This document shows positions 26,360 to 35,410 of a stretch of 64,000 bases of DNA, one piece after another. Within the stretch, counting starts at the first letter, position 1. Each line of letters starts with the position of its first letter. Where the stretch lies: positions 310,001 to 374,000 of the forward strand of contig CATOTG010000008.1 of NCBI GenBank assembly GCA_951813015.1. Direction: 5' to 3'. The position numbers and the translations under genes are program-made. The notes beneath the pieces are model-generated. The model did no database searches, was not told where the DNA came from, and saw only the letters and a list, made by a program, of their open reading frames with translations. Source of the DNA: an uncultured Thermoanaerobaculia bacterium (lineage in GTDB: Bacteria; Acidobacteriota; Thermoanaerobaculia; Multivoradales; Multivoraceae).

Positions 26360-26410
26360 TCAGCAGCCGGACGTTCGCCTCGGGACCAGGCGCAGGCCGA
26401 TGCGGTTCAT
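26360..26410 (-). CDS. 16-codon mini-ORF 2 upstream of the DUF1330-like gene
   Basis: Reads MNRIGLRLVPRRTSGC then stop, with AAGGA eight bases before the ATG. It begins with the same ATGAACCG as the DUF1330-like gene and is a tandem copy of mini-ORF 1. It could be a leader peptide or a by-product of the 75-bp duplication. Its translation is unproven. Confidence 0.35.
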   Translation of the reverse strand: MNRIGLRLVPRRTSGC

Positions 26411-26434
26411 GGGAGGTTCCTTTCGGGTGGGACT

Positions 26435-26485
26435 TCAGCAGCCGGACGTTCGCCTCGGGATCAGGCGCGGGCCGATACGGTTCAT
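26435..26485 (-). CDS. 16-codon mini-ORF 1 upstream of the DUF1330-like gene
   Basis: Reads MNRIGPRLIPRRTSGC then stop. It starts 23 bases after the DUF418 stop and has a GGAAGATGAG stretch upstream of the ATG. Two of the three base differences from mini-ORF 2 change an amino acid and the third is silent, with no frameshift. A bare duplication or selection for a short basic peptide could both explain this. Confidence 0.35.
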   Translation of the reverse strand: MNRIGPRLIPRRTSGC

Positions 26486-26508
26486 GGATCTCATCTTCCG
26501 GTGGGACG

Positions 26509-27780
26509 TCAGGTGTGCGGCCGCGCGGTCATCGGTTGCAGCTTCATGTAGGTGAGCGACCGCCACAGCCACTCCAGCGGACCGAAACGGAAACGGGCCA
26601 GCCACCACGGCGACCAGAGCAGCTGGAGCGCCCAGATCAGGGCGACGAAGGCGAGCTGACCGACGCGATGGACCTGCTCGAACAGGCCGAGACCGTGGCC
26701 GTAGAAGATCAGCGTGCAGATGACGCTCTGCGTGATGTAGTTCGTGAACGCCATCCGTCCGGCGGCCTGGAGCCGCCGCTGCAGGCCGGGCAGCCAGCCG
26801 CTTTGGACCGCGAGCATGACCAGCGCGACGTAGCCGAGGAAGACGCCGAGCGAGCCGACGTAGTTGAAGAGCGTGCCCTGGAACATCGAGTACTCGAAGG
26901 CGAAGTCGTGCCGGGTGTTGAAGATCACGCCGGCGGCCACGATCGGAAAGCCGAGCCCGAATCCGGCCGCCGCGAGGCGCCGGTAGAAGGCGGGCGAACT
27001 CCGGGCCGAGAGCACACCGAGCTTGAACAGCCCCATGCCCACCAGCATCAGGCCGCCCGAGCGCCAGAAGAAGAGGACCAGGAAGACGAAGGTCTCCAGT
27101 TCCAGGGCGTTCGCCGTGCGGTGCGGCATCTGCTCGAGCCAGCCGGCCGTGTAGGCAGCGATCTCGGCCTCGACGTCCGCGATGGGAGGCGCCCAGTCCT
27201 GTTCCATGGCGTCCCGCGCCGCGGCCGGCATGTCGGGAATCGAGAGGGCGCCGAGCAGGAAGATGACCGGCGTGACGGAGGTCATGGCGAACCCGGCGAC
27301 GATCAGCCGCCTGGGCCGCACGTTGCGCAGGGAGTAGATGACGAAACCGCACAGCGCGTACGGCACCAGGATGTCGCCGTACCAGATCAGGTGGGCGTGG
27401 GCGAGGCCGAGGACCAGGAGCCAAAACTGCCGCCGGTAGTGGACGCCGGTGGCCGAGGCGCCGCGGGAGGCGGCCCGCTCGGCCATCAGGGCCATGCCGG
27501 CGCCGAACAGCATCGAGAAGATCGACATGAACTTCGTGTCGAAGAAGACGTGGGTCAGGACCCAGACCGGGAAGCCGATGCCCGTCAGGCTGTCGTTCGC
27601 GGCGGGGTTCAGATATGCCGCCGACACCATCGAGTAGCTCTGCACGTTCATCGCCAGGATGCCGAGCACGGCGAAGCCGCGCAGGACGTCGATGGCGGCG
27701 ATCCGTTCGCCGGCCCTGACCGGTGCGGCCTTCGGCGCGGCGGCAGCTTCGGTGGGTGGAGCGGCTGCTGTCATGGCCAT
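26509..27780 (-). CDS. DUF418 family integral membrane protein
   Basis: A 423-residue polytopic membrane protein with the DUF418 hallmarks. RIAAIDVLRGFAVLGILAMN lies near the N-terminus. HLIWYGDILVPYALCGF sits in the middle. The C-terminal domain has GRMAFTNYITQSVICTLIFY, WSPWWLARFRFGPLEWLWRSLTYM. DUF418 proteins relate to acyltransferase-3-type membrane enzymes and are thought to act on cell-surface or peptidoglycan-linked substrates; the specific role is unknown. The start at 27780 (MAMTAAAP) has GGGGGA seven bases upstream; ATG 27774 is an alternative. The hydrolase gene ends 17 bases upstream, so the run 31.9 to 20.9 kb may be read in a few long transcripts. Confidence 0.88.
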   Translation of the reverse strand: MAMTAAAPPTEAAAAPKAAPVRAGERIAAIDVLRGFAVLGILAMNVQSYSMVSAAYLNPAANDSLTGIGFPVWVLTHVFFDTKFMSIFSMLFGAGMALMAERAASRGASATGVHYRRQFWLLVLGLAHAHLIWYGDILVPYALCGFVIYSLRNVRPRRLIVAGFAMTSVTPVIFLLGALSIPDMPAAARDAMEQDWAPPIADVEAEIAAYTAGWLEQMPHRTANALELETFVFLVLFFWRSGGLMLVGMGLFKLGVLSARSSPAFYRRLAAAGFGLGFPIVAAGVIFNTRHDFAFEYSMFQGTLFNYVGSLGVFLGYVALVMLAVQSGWLPGLQRRLQAAGRMAFTNYITQSVICTLIFYGHGLGLFEQVHRVGQLAFVALIWALQLLWSPWWLARFRFGPLEWLWRSLTYMKLQPMTARPHT

Positions 27781-27797
27781 TGTGTGGTCCCCCGGCG

Positions 27798-28703
27798 CTA
27801 GTCGGCGAGAAAGTCCCGGGCCACGGCGACGAAGTTGTCGAGCTGGTCGTGGTGGACCCAGTGTCCGGCGCCCTCGAAGTTGCGGAGCTCCGCGTTGCGG
27901 AAGGCGTCGATGCGGCCGTCCTCGACCGGGTCGCTGGCCCAGCTCTCCGTGCCGCGCACCAGCAGGGTGGGGCAGGTGATCCGGCCCCATATGCTGCGCA
28001 GCTCCTCCTCGTCGTAGCGGTAGGGCGGGAACGAGCGGACGTAGTTGTCGAACTTCCAGGTGTAGGTGCCGTCCTCGTTGCGCGCCATCCCGTTGACGGT
28101 GAGGTGCCGCGCCTGCTCGGGGCTGAGGAAGCTGTTCACCTCCTGCATCCGCTCGGCCGCCGCGTCGAGTGACGGGTACCGGCGCGGCTGCCGGCCCGCG
28201 AGCTTCTGCATGCTGCGGACCCAGCCGCGCATGCGCTCGTCGACCGCCGCGCCCACCCGGTCACTGAGTATCCGGGGGGGCGGCCCCATCCCTTCGATCG
28301 CCAGCAGTTTGTGGACGTTGTCGGGGTAGAACCCGGTGTAGTGGAGCGCGATGTTCGCGCCCAGGGAGTGCGCCGCGATCCGCACCGGGAAGCGGTCGAG
28401 CGCCTCGAGCAGTTGCGCGATGTCGAGCACGAAGTCGGTGATCGCGTACATGCCGCCGATCGCCCACTCGCTGTCGCCGTGGCCGCGGAGGTCGGGGGCC
28501 ACGATGTGGTAGTCGCGGCGGAGCGCGTTCGCCACCCAGTCCCAGTTGTGCGCGTGATCCCGGCCGCCGTGGATCAGCACCAGGGGCGGCTTGTCCTCGT
28601 TGCCCCAGCTCAGGTAGTGGAGCCGCAGGCGCTGCGAGATGTAGAACTGGGAAGACGGGCCGACGATGTCCCGGAATGGGCTGTCCCTGAAGGCGGTGCT
28701 CAC
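27798..28703 (-). CDS. alpha/beta hydrolase
   Basis: A 301-residue alpha/beta-fold hydrolase, probably cytoplasmic. The oxyanion segment is LVLIHGGRDHAHNWDW, the strand LRGHGDSEW follows, and the nucleophile elbow is AHSLG with S113. This has Ala in place of the usual first Gly. The acid is probably in SWASDPVEDG and the histidine in GAGHWVHHD. It resembles haloalkane-dehalogenase/epoxide-hydrolase-like esterases without a diagnostic substrate motif. The start is GTG 28703. It sits between DUF418 and a small exported protein on the same strand. Confidence 0.88.
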   Translation of the reverse strand: MSTAFRDSPFRDIVGPSSQFYISQRLRLHYLSWGNEDKPPLVLIHGGRDHAHNWDWVANALRRDYHIVAPDLRGHGDSEWAIGGMYAITDFVLDIAQLLEALDRFPVRIAAHSLGANIALHYTGFYPDNVHKLLAIEGMGPPPRILSDRVGAAVDERMRGWVRSMQKLAGRQPRRYPSLDAAAERMQEVNSFLSPEQARHLTVNGMARNEDGTYTWKFDNYVRSFPPYRYDEEELRSIWGRITCPTLLVRGTESWASDPVEDGRIDAFRNAELRNFEGAGHWVHHDQLDNFVAVARDFLAD

Positions 28704-28767
28704 GGGTCGGCCCGGCAGTCCGGCGTGGGAGCGCGGCCGCTCTCCGGCGGCGGGGCATGGAGGTCCG

Positions 28768-29382
28768 TCATTGGCCGCTCGTGTCCGGGCGCGGCGGGTT
28801 GATCATCACGTGGGCCCCCGCGGTACCGGGCGCCATGAGCCAGGGCGCGCCCGGTACCGGTCGGGTGGAGAGGCCGGTGGACTCCGGGGTCGCGTACGGC
28901 GTGTAGATGACCCAGCGCAGGTAGGCGTCCGTGACTTCGCCGGCTTCCGCGTCAAAGCCGCTGCCGTGGAGGACGTAGAGGGTGCGAGGCTCGCGCGGCA
29001 TCCGGAGCTTTCCCTCGGCGATCTCGCGCTCGCGAATGTCGATCCGCTCCTGGCCCTCGACGCCCTGGGCAAGCAGCTCGCGGCCACGGGCCATGAACGG
29101 CTCCAGCGACTCGTGGTAGCAGGCGACGCTCCACTGGGGAGCGTCCGGCATGGCGGCCAGGCAGACCAGGTCGTTGCTGCCGGCGCGAAGTTCGGCGACC
29201 TTGCCGTCGGCCGTCCAGCCGAGCACGCGCGCTGCGTCCCGCCGGTCTTCCGGCGCGGCCTGGAGTGCGGCGGCAAGCTGGGCCGCGGCGTCAGAGGGCT
29301 CCGCGGCCATCGAGGCCGTCGCCATGCAGCCCAGTGCGAGCACGGTGATCGTCGTTCTCAGGGTTCTCGTCATGGCGTACAC
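28768..29382 (-). CDS. exported protein of unknown function
   Basis: A 204-residue protein with a signal peptide (MYAMTRTLRTTITVLALGC ... MAAE) and no domain I recognise. The mature part holds LVCLAAMPDAPQWSVACYHESLEPFMARGRE split over two Cys, then EPRTLYVLHGSGFDAEAG and the C-terminal VIYTPYATPESTGLSTRP with PWLMAPGTAGAHVMINPPRP. The latter reads as a heme- or lipid-free beta-rich domain. GTG 29382 is preferred over ATG 29373 because AGGAG lies seven bases before the GTG. It lies on the strand of the hydrolase, 64 bases upstream of it. Confidence 0.6.
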   Translation of the reverse strand: MYAMTRTLRTTITVLALGCMATASMAAEPSDAAAQLAAALQAAPEDRRDAARVLGWTADGKVAELRAGSNDLVCLAAMPDAPQWSVACYHESLEPFMARGRELLAQGVEGQERIDIREREIAEGKLRMPREPRTLYVLHGSGFDAEAGEVTDAYLRWVIYTPYATPESTGLSTRPVPGAPWLMAPGTAGAHVMINPPRPDTSGQ

Positions 29383-29523
29383 CGTGTATCTCCTGTTGCA
29401 GCGTGAGCTTCGGGTGAGTGAGTCAGCCTATCGCGGCCGAAGCGGCGAGTCCGCCTGGCGCTAGCCGGTGCAACGGCCGTGCCTGGGTGCGCGCAGAGCC
29501 CGAGACCGGCGGTACAAGGCTGC

Positions 29524-30437
<914 letters not shown>

Positions 30438-30441
<4 letters not shown>

Positions 30442-31247
30442 TCGAGCGCCTCGGCCGAGAGGTCGACGCCCACCGGGCAGTGGTCGGAACCGGTGACCCG
30501 GGTGGAGATGAAGGCGCGCGTAACGAAGCGCATGGCCGCTTCGGAGGCAAGCACCAGGTCGATCCGCCAGCCGACATTCCGCTCGCGGGCATTGAATGCC
30601 TGCCGCCACCAGCTGTAGCGCACCGTCTCCGGGTGCAGGCTGCGGAAGGTGTCGACCCAGCCGGCGTCGAGCCAGCGCTGGAGTTCTTCGCACTCCTCGG
30701 GCAGGAAGCCCGAGTTCCTCCGGTTCTGCTTCGGTCGGGCGAGGTCGATCGGCTGCGGCGCGGTGTTGAAGTCGCCCATCACGAGGACCCGGTAGCCGGC
30801 CTGCCTGGCATGGTCGAGCTGCTCGAACAGCGCACGGTAGAAGTCCAGCTTGTACGGCACGCGGCTGTTGTCCCGCTTGCTGCCGCTGCCCTTGGGGAAG
30901 TAGACGTTGGCGACGAGCAGTTGCCCGAAGAGCGCCAGTTGGAGGCGGCCCTCGGCGTCGAAGCGGCGCTCGCCGAGGGAAGTGCGCACCCAGGTCGGTT
31001 TCAGGCGCGAGTACAGGCCGACGCCCGAGTAGCCGGGGCGCTCGGCGCTGAAGAAGTTCGTGTGCCAGCGGGTCGGCTTTCGCAGCTCCGGCAGCAACTG
31101 TTCGGCGCGGGCCTTCGTCTCCTGAAGACCGACGATCTGCGCCCGGCTGGTTCCCAGCCAGTCGAGGAAGCCCTTGCGCCCGCACGCGCGCAGACCGTTC
31201 ACGTTCCAGGAGACGACGCGGATGCGGCGCCGGCGGCGGGGGCTCAG
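30438..31247 (-). CDS. xth: exodeoxyribonuclease III (AP endonuclease), probable CTG start
   Basis: An ExoIII-type base-excision repair nuclease of 269 residues that cuts at abasic sites and trims 3' ends. Numbered from the proposed CTG, the metal-binding N15 is in VVSWNVNGLR and E43 in GLQETKA. GDFNTAP and the terminal SDHCPVGVD give the remaining catalytic residues. ExoIII proteins begin almost at the VVSWNVN strand. The only start-like codon just before it is CTG 31247, overlapping the GNAT stop as CTGA, with GGAG six bases upstream. The next in-frame GTG lies inside WNVNG and would delete N15. The frame open to 31961 is antisense-like and rejected. Confidence 0.88.
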
Positions 31248-31885
31248 TTGCCGCTCCGGGCCCCCGGGTCGACGTCGTACGACATGATCATCATGTCGCG
31301 CGTGCGCCCGGAGCGATCGATCACCCAGTCCGTGAGCAGGGCCTCGGGCGAGAAGCCGAGCCGTTCGAAGAGCCGGCGGGCGCCGATTTGCTCGCGCGTC
31401 ATCTGCGCCACGATCTTGAGCAGGCCGAGATCGTGCGCGAGATCGAAGGCGCGCCGGGTCAGGACCCGGCCGAGCCCGGAGCGGCGGTGTCCCTCCGCGA
31501 TGATCACCCGGATCTCGCCCATGTGGCTCATCCACTGCAGGCTTCGCAGATTGAGGCTGCCGTAGCCCACGAGTGCGCCGTCGTAGTAGGCCAGGGTGGT
31601 GAAACGGCTGCCGGAACTCGCGTCGCGGATCCAGCCCTCGACCACGTCCGGGTCGGTGAGGTCGGAGCGCAGGAACTGCAGGTCGATCTCGGGCAGGGCG
31701 CTGGCCAGCCCCACGATGTCGTCGCGGGCTTCGGGGTTCAGCCGGCGCAAGTCGTAGCAGCGGTCGCCGCACCGGACCCGTTCGCGGGTGTCGGCGCTCT
31801 CGGTGCGCCGGTTCGAATCGTCGGCGCCGGAATCGGTTCCCGGCTGCGGGACGGCGGCAGTCAGGGCACTGCGGAGGTCGGACAT
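31244..31885 (-). CDS. GNAT family N-acetyltransferase
   Basis: A 213-residue acetyl-CoA-dependent N-acyltransferase. After a low-complexity N-terminal 40 residues the GNAT core is seen: TLAYYDGALVGYGSL (strand beta 4), GEIRVIIAEGHRRSGLGRVLTRRAF with the acetyl-CoA R/Q-x-x-G-x-G/A loop as RRSGLG, and ARRLFERLGF near the C-terminus. The acceptor is unknown. ATG 31885 is first in the operon with xth and the sulfotransferase. The promoter should lie in the 153-base divergent gap shared with the epimerase gene. Confidence 0.87.
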   Translation of the reverse strand: MSDLRSALTAAVPQPGTDSGADDSNRRTESADTRERVRCGDRCYDLRRLNPEARDDIVGLASALPEIDLQFLRSDLTDPDVVEGWIRDASSGSRFTTLAYYDGALVGYGSLNLRSLQWMSHMGEIRVIIAEGHRRSGLGRVLTRRAFDLAHDLGLLKIVAQMTREQIGARRLFERLGFSPEALLTDWVIDRSGRTRDMMIMSYDVDPGARSGN

Positions 31886-32038
31886 GTGCGAAGCGAAAGG
31901 GGCGACGGCTGGACGCTTTGAAGCAGCGCCCGATTGGCCACCCGGACAACGCTAGCACCATGCGCCGGTCCGGGCTACACGTGCGCTCCTCGCCGGCCGT
32001 CGGGTATCGTCGCGCGAACCAGACAAGGGAGAAACTGC

Positions 32039-33118
32039 ATGGCTCCGATTCCGAAGGGCGGCACGGTCGCCGTGACCGGCGCCGCCGGTTTCGTTGGCGG
32101 TTGGACGGTTCGATTGCTGCTGGACAAGGGCTACCGGGTGCGCGCCTGCGTGCGCGACGCGAACGATCCGGCGAAGACGACGTTTCTTCGCGAGATGAAC
32201 GGCTTCGCCTCGGGCCGGCTCACGATTCACTCGGCGAACCTGGACGAGGCGGGTTGCTTCGACGACATCTTCGCCGGCTGCCACGGCGTCGCCCACATCG
32301 CGCACGTCAGCGATTACAACGACTTCGACTACGTGAAGAACGTGTGCGACCACATCGTCGCGAGCATCGAGAAGTCGGGCTCGGTCACGCGGGTTGTCGT
32401 CACCTCGAGCATCGCCGCGGTGATCATGGAGGCCGACATCTACGAGTTCGTTCGGCGACCCGTCCTGTACGAGGACCGCTATCCGGACGAGTCGAATCCG
32501 AAGCGGACGCCCGAGCGCGGTCACGGTTACTCGATGAGCAAGATCCACGCTCAGAAGGCGTTCAGCGAGGCGGCGGAGAAGAGCGGCCGCTGGGACGCGA
32601 TCACGTGCTGCCCGGGCGACAACGTCGGTCCGATCCTGTCGGCGCACCAGAAGGACAAGGGCCCCTGGCAGCACAACATCGAGCTCATGCTGCTCGGCGA
32701 GTGCGCGCAGAACCAGGCCTACCGGCCGTGGATGACGGTGGACGTGCACGACGACGCGGAGTGCCACATCCGGCTGCTCGAGAGCATCAACGTCAGGAAC
32801 GGCGAACGCTTCATCGCCTGGTCGGCGGACGCGCCGCCGGTGGAGGAGATCAACGCCGGCATCGACCGCCTGCTGCCGGAACTCCGCCATGACACGCCGG
32901 AGGTCGAGGACGGCCATCCCGAGCACATCCAGAAGCGGGAAGAGGAACTGCGCGGCATCTGGGCCGGCGTCGAACTGCGCAACGACCGGATGCGCGAGGC
33001 GACGGGAATCACCTTCCGGCCGTTCGACGAGTCGCTGCGCGACTGCGTCGAATCGCTGCTGGCCGTGGCCAAGGTCGAGCCGAAACGGCGGCCGGCGCCG
33101 GAGGGCGGTGGCCGTTGA
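32039..33118 (+). CDS. NAD-dependent epimerase/dehydratase (dihydroflavonol-reductase-like extended SDR)
   Basis: A 359-residue extended short-chain dehydrogenase. The NAD(P) loop is VTGAAGFVGG near residues 12-20. The catalytic pair is Y164-x-x-x-K168 in YSMSKIHAQ, preceded by VVTSSIAA. The overall order resembles dihydroflavonol-4-reductase-like enzymes that reduce ketones of small metabolites; the substrate is unknown. The gene is read from ATG 32039 with AAGGGA upstream. A GTATCGT element at 32004-32010, 29 bases before the start, may be its -10. It overlaps the proposed GTG of the following receptor gene. Confidence 0.87.
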   Translation: MAPIPKGGTVAVTGAAGFVGGWTVRLLLDKGYRVRACVRDANDPAKTTFLREMNGFASGRLTIHSANLDEAGCFDDIFAGCHGVAHIAHVSDYNDFDYVKNVCDHIVASIEKSGSVTRVVVTSSIAAVIMEADIYEFVRRPVLYEDRYPDESNPKRTPERGHGYSMSKIHAQKAFSEAAEKSGRWDAITCCPGDNVGPILSAHQKDKGPWQHNIELMLLGECAQNQAYRPWMTVDVHDDAECHIRLLESINVRNGERFIAWSADAPPVEEINAGIDRLLPELRHDTPEVEDGHPEHIQKREEELRGIWAGVELRNDRMREATGITFRPFDESLRDCVESLLAVAKVEPKRRPAPEGGGR

Positions 33119-35397
33119 CGGCGCCCGCCGGCGCCGCGGCCTGAGGGGAGGGCTCCAGCCCCGGCTGGACGGCGTCGGGCTGCCGGTCGGCTCGTTGCGG
33201 GCTTCGTTGCGCCGTTGCATTTGGCTCGCCGCGGTCGCGCTGCTCCTCTTGGGCTTCGCAGGGCCCCGTTCACTGTGGCCCCAACAGGTCGAGGACGAGG
33301 CGGCGTCTCACGCGGACGAGCGGGATGCCGCGGCAGAGCGCGGCCACGACGAGCGCGATGGGAACGTCGAAGCCGAGTCCGATCATCCGGCCGCACATGT
33401 CCACGAGGAGATCGTTGTCACTGGCACCCGCGCGCGGCAGCGGTCGATCACGGAGTCGATGGCGCCGGTCGATGTGATCTCGGCCGAGCACGTGGCGCAT
33501 CAGGGCGAGACGAACCTCGACGCGCTGCTGCGGAACGTGGTTCCGTCGCTCAACATCAGCGCCACCTCCGGCGACGCGGCGGTCGTCGTGCGGCCGACGA
33601 ACCTGCGCGGTCTGGCGCCCGACCACACCCTGGTGCTCGTCAACGGCAGGAGGCGCCATCGGGGCGCGGTCATCCTCTGGTCGCGGATCGGTGTCTCGCA
33701 CGGCGCCCAGGGGCCGGACCTGTCGACGATCCCCGCGATCGCGCTGCGCCAGGTCGAGGTGCTGCGCGACGGCGCCTCGGCGCAGTACGGTTCGGACGCG
33801 ATCGCCGGGGTGATGAACTTCCTGCTCAAGGACGCCAGCTCCGGCGGCTCCCTGGAGCTTCTGACCGGCGCCTACGGCCGGGGGGACGGGGAGTCCGTGA
33901 CCTTCGCCGGCAACGTCGGCCTGCCGTGGGGCGACACCGGTTTCGTCAATCTCAGCCTGGAGTACGGCGGCGCCGGGTCGACGAACCGCAACGTTCAGCG
34001 GGCCGACGCCGCGCTCCTGATCGCCGCCGGCAACACTCATGTGGCCGCCCCGGCGCAGCTCTTCGGCGCGCCGAAGGTCGAGGACGACCTCAAGCTGTGG
34101 GGGAACTTCGGCCGCCCGTTGGGGGACGGGTCCCAGTTCTACGGCCATGCGAACTACGCCAACCGGCGGGTGGGGAGCCGCAACTTCTTCTTCCGCAATC
34201 CGAACACCCGCGACGCGGTGTTCAGCAACGACGGCGGGGCAACGCTTTTGATCGGCGACGTCCTGGACGTCGCCGACGGGGTCGTGGACGGATCGGCCGG
34301 CTGTCCGACCGTCTCGATCACGAACGGCGTGCCGGACCAGAGCGCGCTTGCCCGAGTGTTTGCCGATCCGAACTGCTTCAGCTACCAGGAGATGTTCCCC
34401 GGCGGCTTCCAGCCCGTGTTCGGCGGCGATCGCACGGACGCCGCCCTGGTCGTCGGCGTGCGCGGGTACACGGCTTCGGGGACGACCTGGGATGCGAGCG
34501 TCAGCACCGGCTCAAACGAAGCGGACTTCTTTCTCTACGACAGCGTGAACGCGTCGCTGGGGCCGGACACCCCGACCGCCTTCGACCCCGGCGCCTACAC
34601 CCAGGAGGAGGTGAGCGCGAACTTCGACGTCGCCCGCAACCTGAGCGAGCGGCTCCACCTCGCGGGTGGCGGAGTTGCGCGGCGGCAAGGCCCTGGACGC
34701 CGAGAAGTCACTGAATCTGGCGGCGGGCATGGTCCTGGAGCGGGGATCGTTCCTGCTCACCGCCGACGTGTTCCGCATCGATCTGGGTGACCGCCTGGGC
34801 GTAACCCAGCTTTTCGCCCTGGATGCGGACGAAGTGGACCAACTCCTGGCCGAGGGCATCACCAGCGCCGCGAATCTCGCGAACTTCCGCTTCTTCGCCA
34901 ACGACTTCGAGACCCGCACGGAGGGCGTCGACCTGGTCGCGTTCTGGCAGCCGCCGGCCTGGGGCGGCCACACGACGCTCGATTTCGCGGTCAACCTGAC
35001 CCGCACCGAAGTCGTCGAGCACAACCCGGCGACTCTGGACGCTCGGAGAATCCGCGAACTGCGCGACGCACTTCCGGGACTGCGCTGGAACGCCTCCGTG
35101 CATCACGAGATCGGGCGCGTCGAACTGCTGGGACGCCTCGGCTACTTCGACGGCTGGTGGGATCCCCGGGACGCCTGGGCCTACGGCGGCGCCTACCTGT
35201 TCGACCTCGAGGCGGCGGTGCGGATCGACGACCGCACCCGCTTCGTGATCGGCGGCCGCAACGCGTTGGAAGGCGCCGCCGACCGCAATCCGAACCCGAC
35301 GGTGATCGGCAACGTGTACAGCACGCGCGCGCCGTTCGATACGAACGGCGGCTTCTACTACGCCCGGCTGCAGTACCGATGGGGCAGCGGGAACTGA
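33108..35397 (+). pseudogene. TonB-dependent receptor with a large internal deletion and frameshift
   Basis: Outer-membrane active-transport receptor. The first part, in one frame to about 34665, has a signal-like stretch (CIWLAAVALLLLGFAG), a TonB-box-like EIVVTGTRARQRSI, and the plug domain with LVLVNGRRRHRG and RDGASAQYGSDAIAGVMNF. It then has barrel strands up to NLSERLHLAGG. A second frame carries ELRGGKALDAEKSLNLAAG to the C-terminal aromatic end YARLQYRWGSGN. In intact receptors of this group about 150 residues separate those two segments. Here they are adjacent, and the join also shifts the frame. The start is uncertain (GTG 33108, TTG 33195 or 33207). It ends 13 bases from the convergent RND gene. 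A misassembly is an alternative explanation. Confidence 0.8.
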
Positions 35398-35410
35398 ATC
35401 GCTAACGCGC

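Larger units (their letters stand above)
26331..26490. repeat. 75-bp tandem duplication of a translation-initiation region
   Basis: Units at 26331-26405 and 26406-26480 differ at three positions. A partial and more diverged third unit begins at 26481 and extends to the DUF418 stop. Read on the minus strand, each unit holds a stop codon, a 24-nt spacer with a ribosome-binding site (AAGGAACCTCCC in two of them) and an ATGAACCG start. The result is a string of start sites between DUF418 and the DUF1330-like gene. Confidence 0.92.

Noticed and set aside
26331..26490. attachment site of a mobile element
   Set aside because: The repeats are adjacent, carry start codons and ribosome-binding sites, and no integrase is near.
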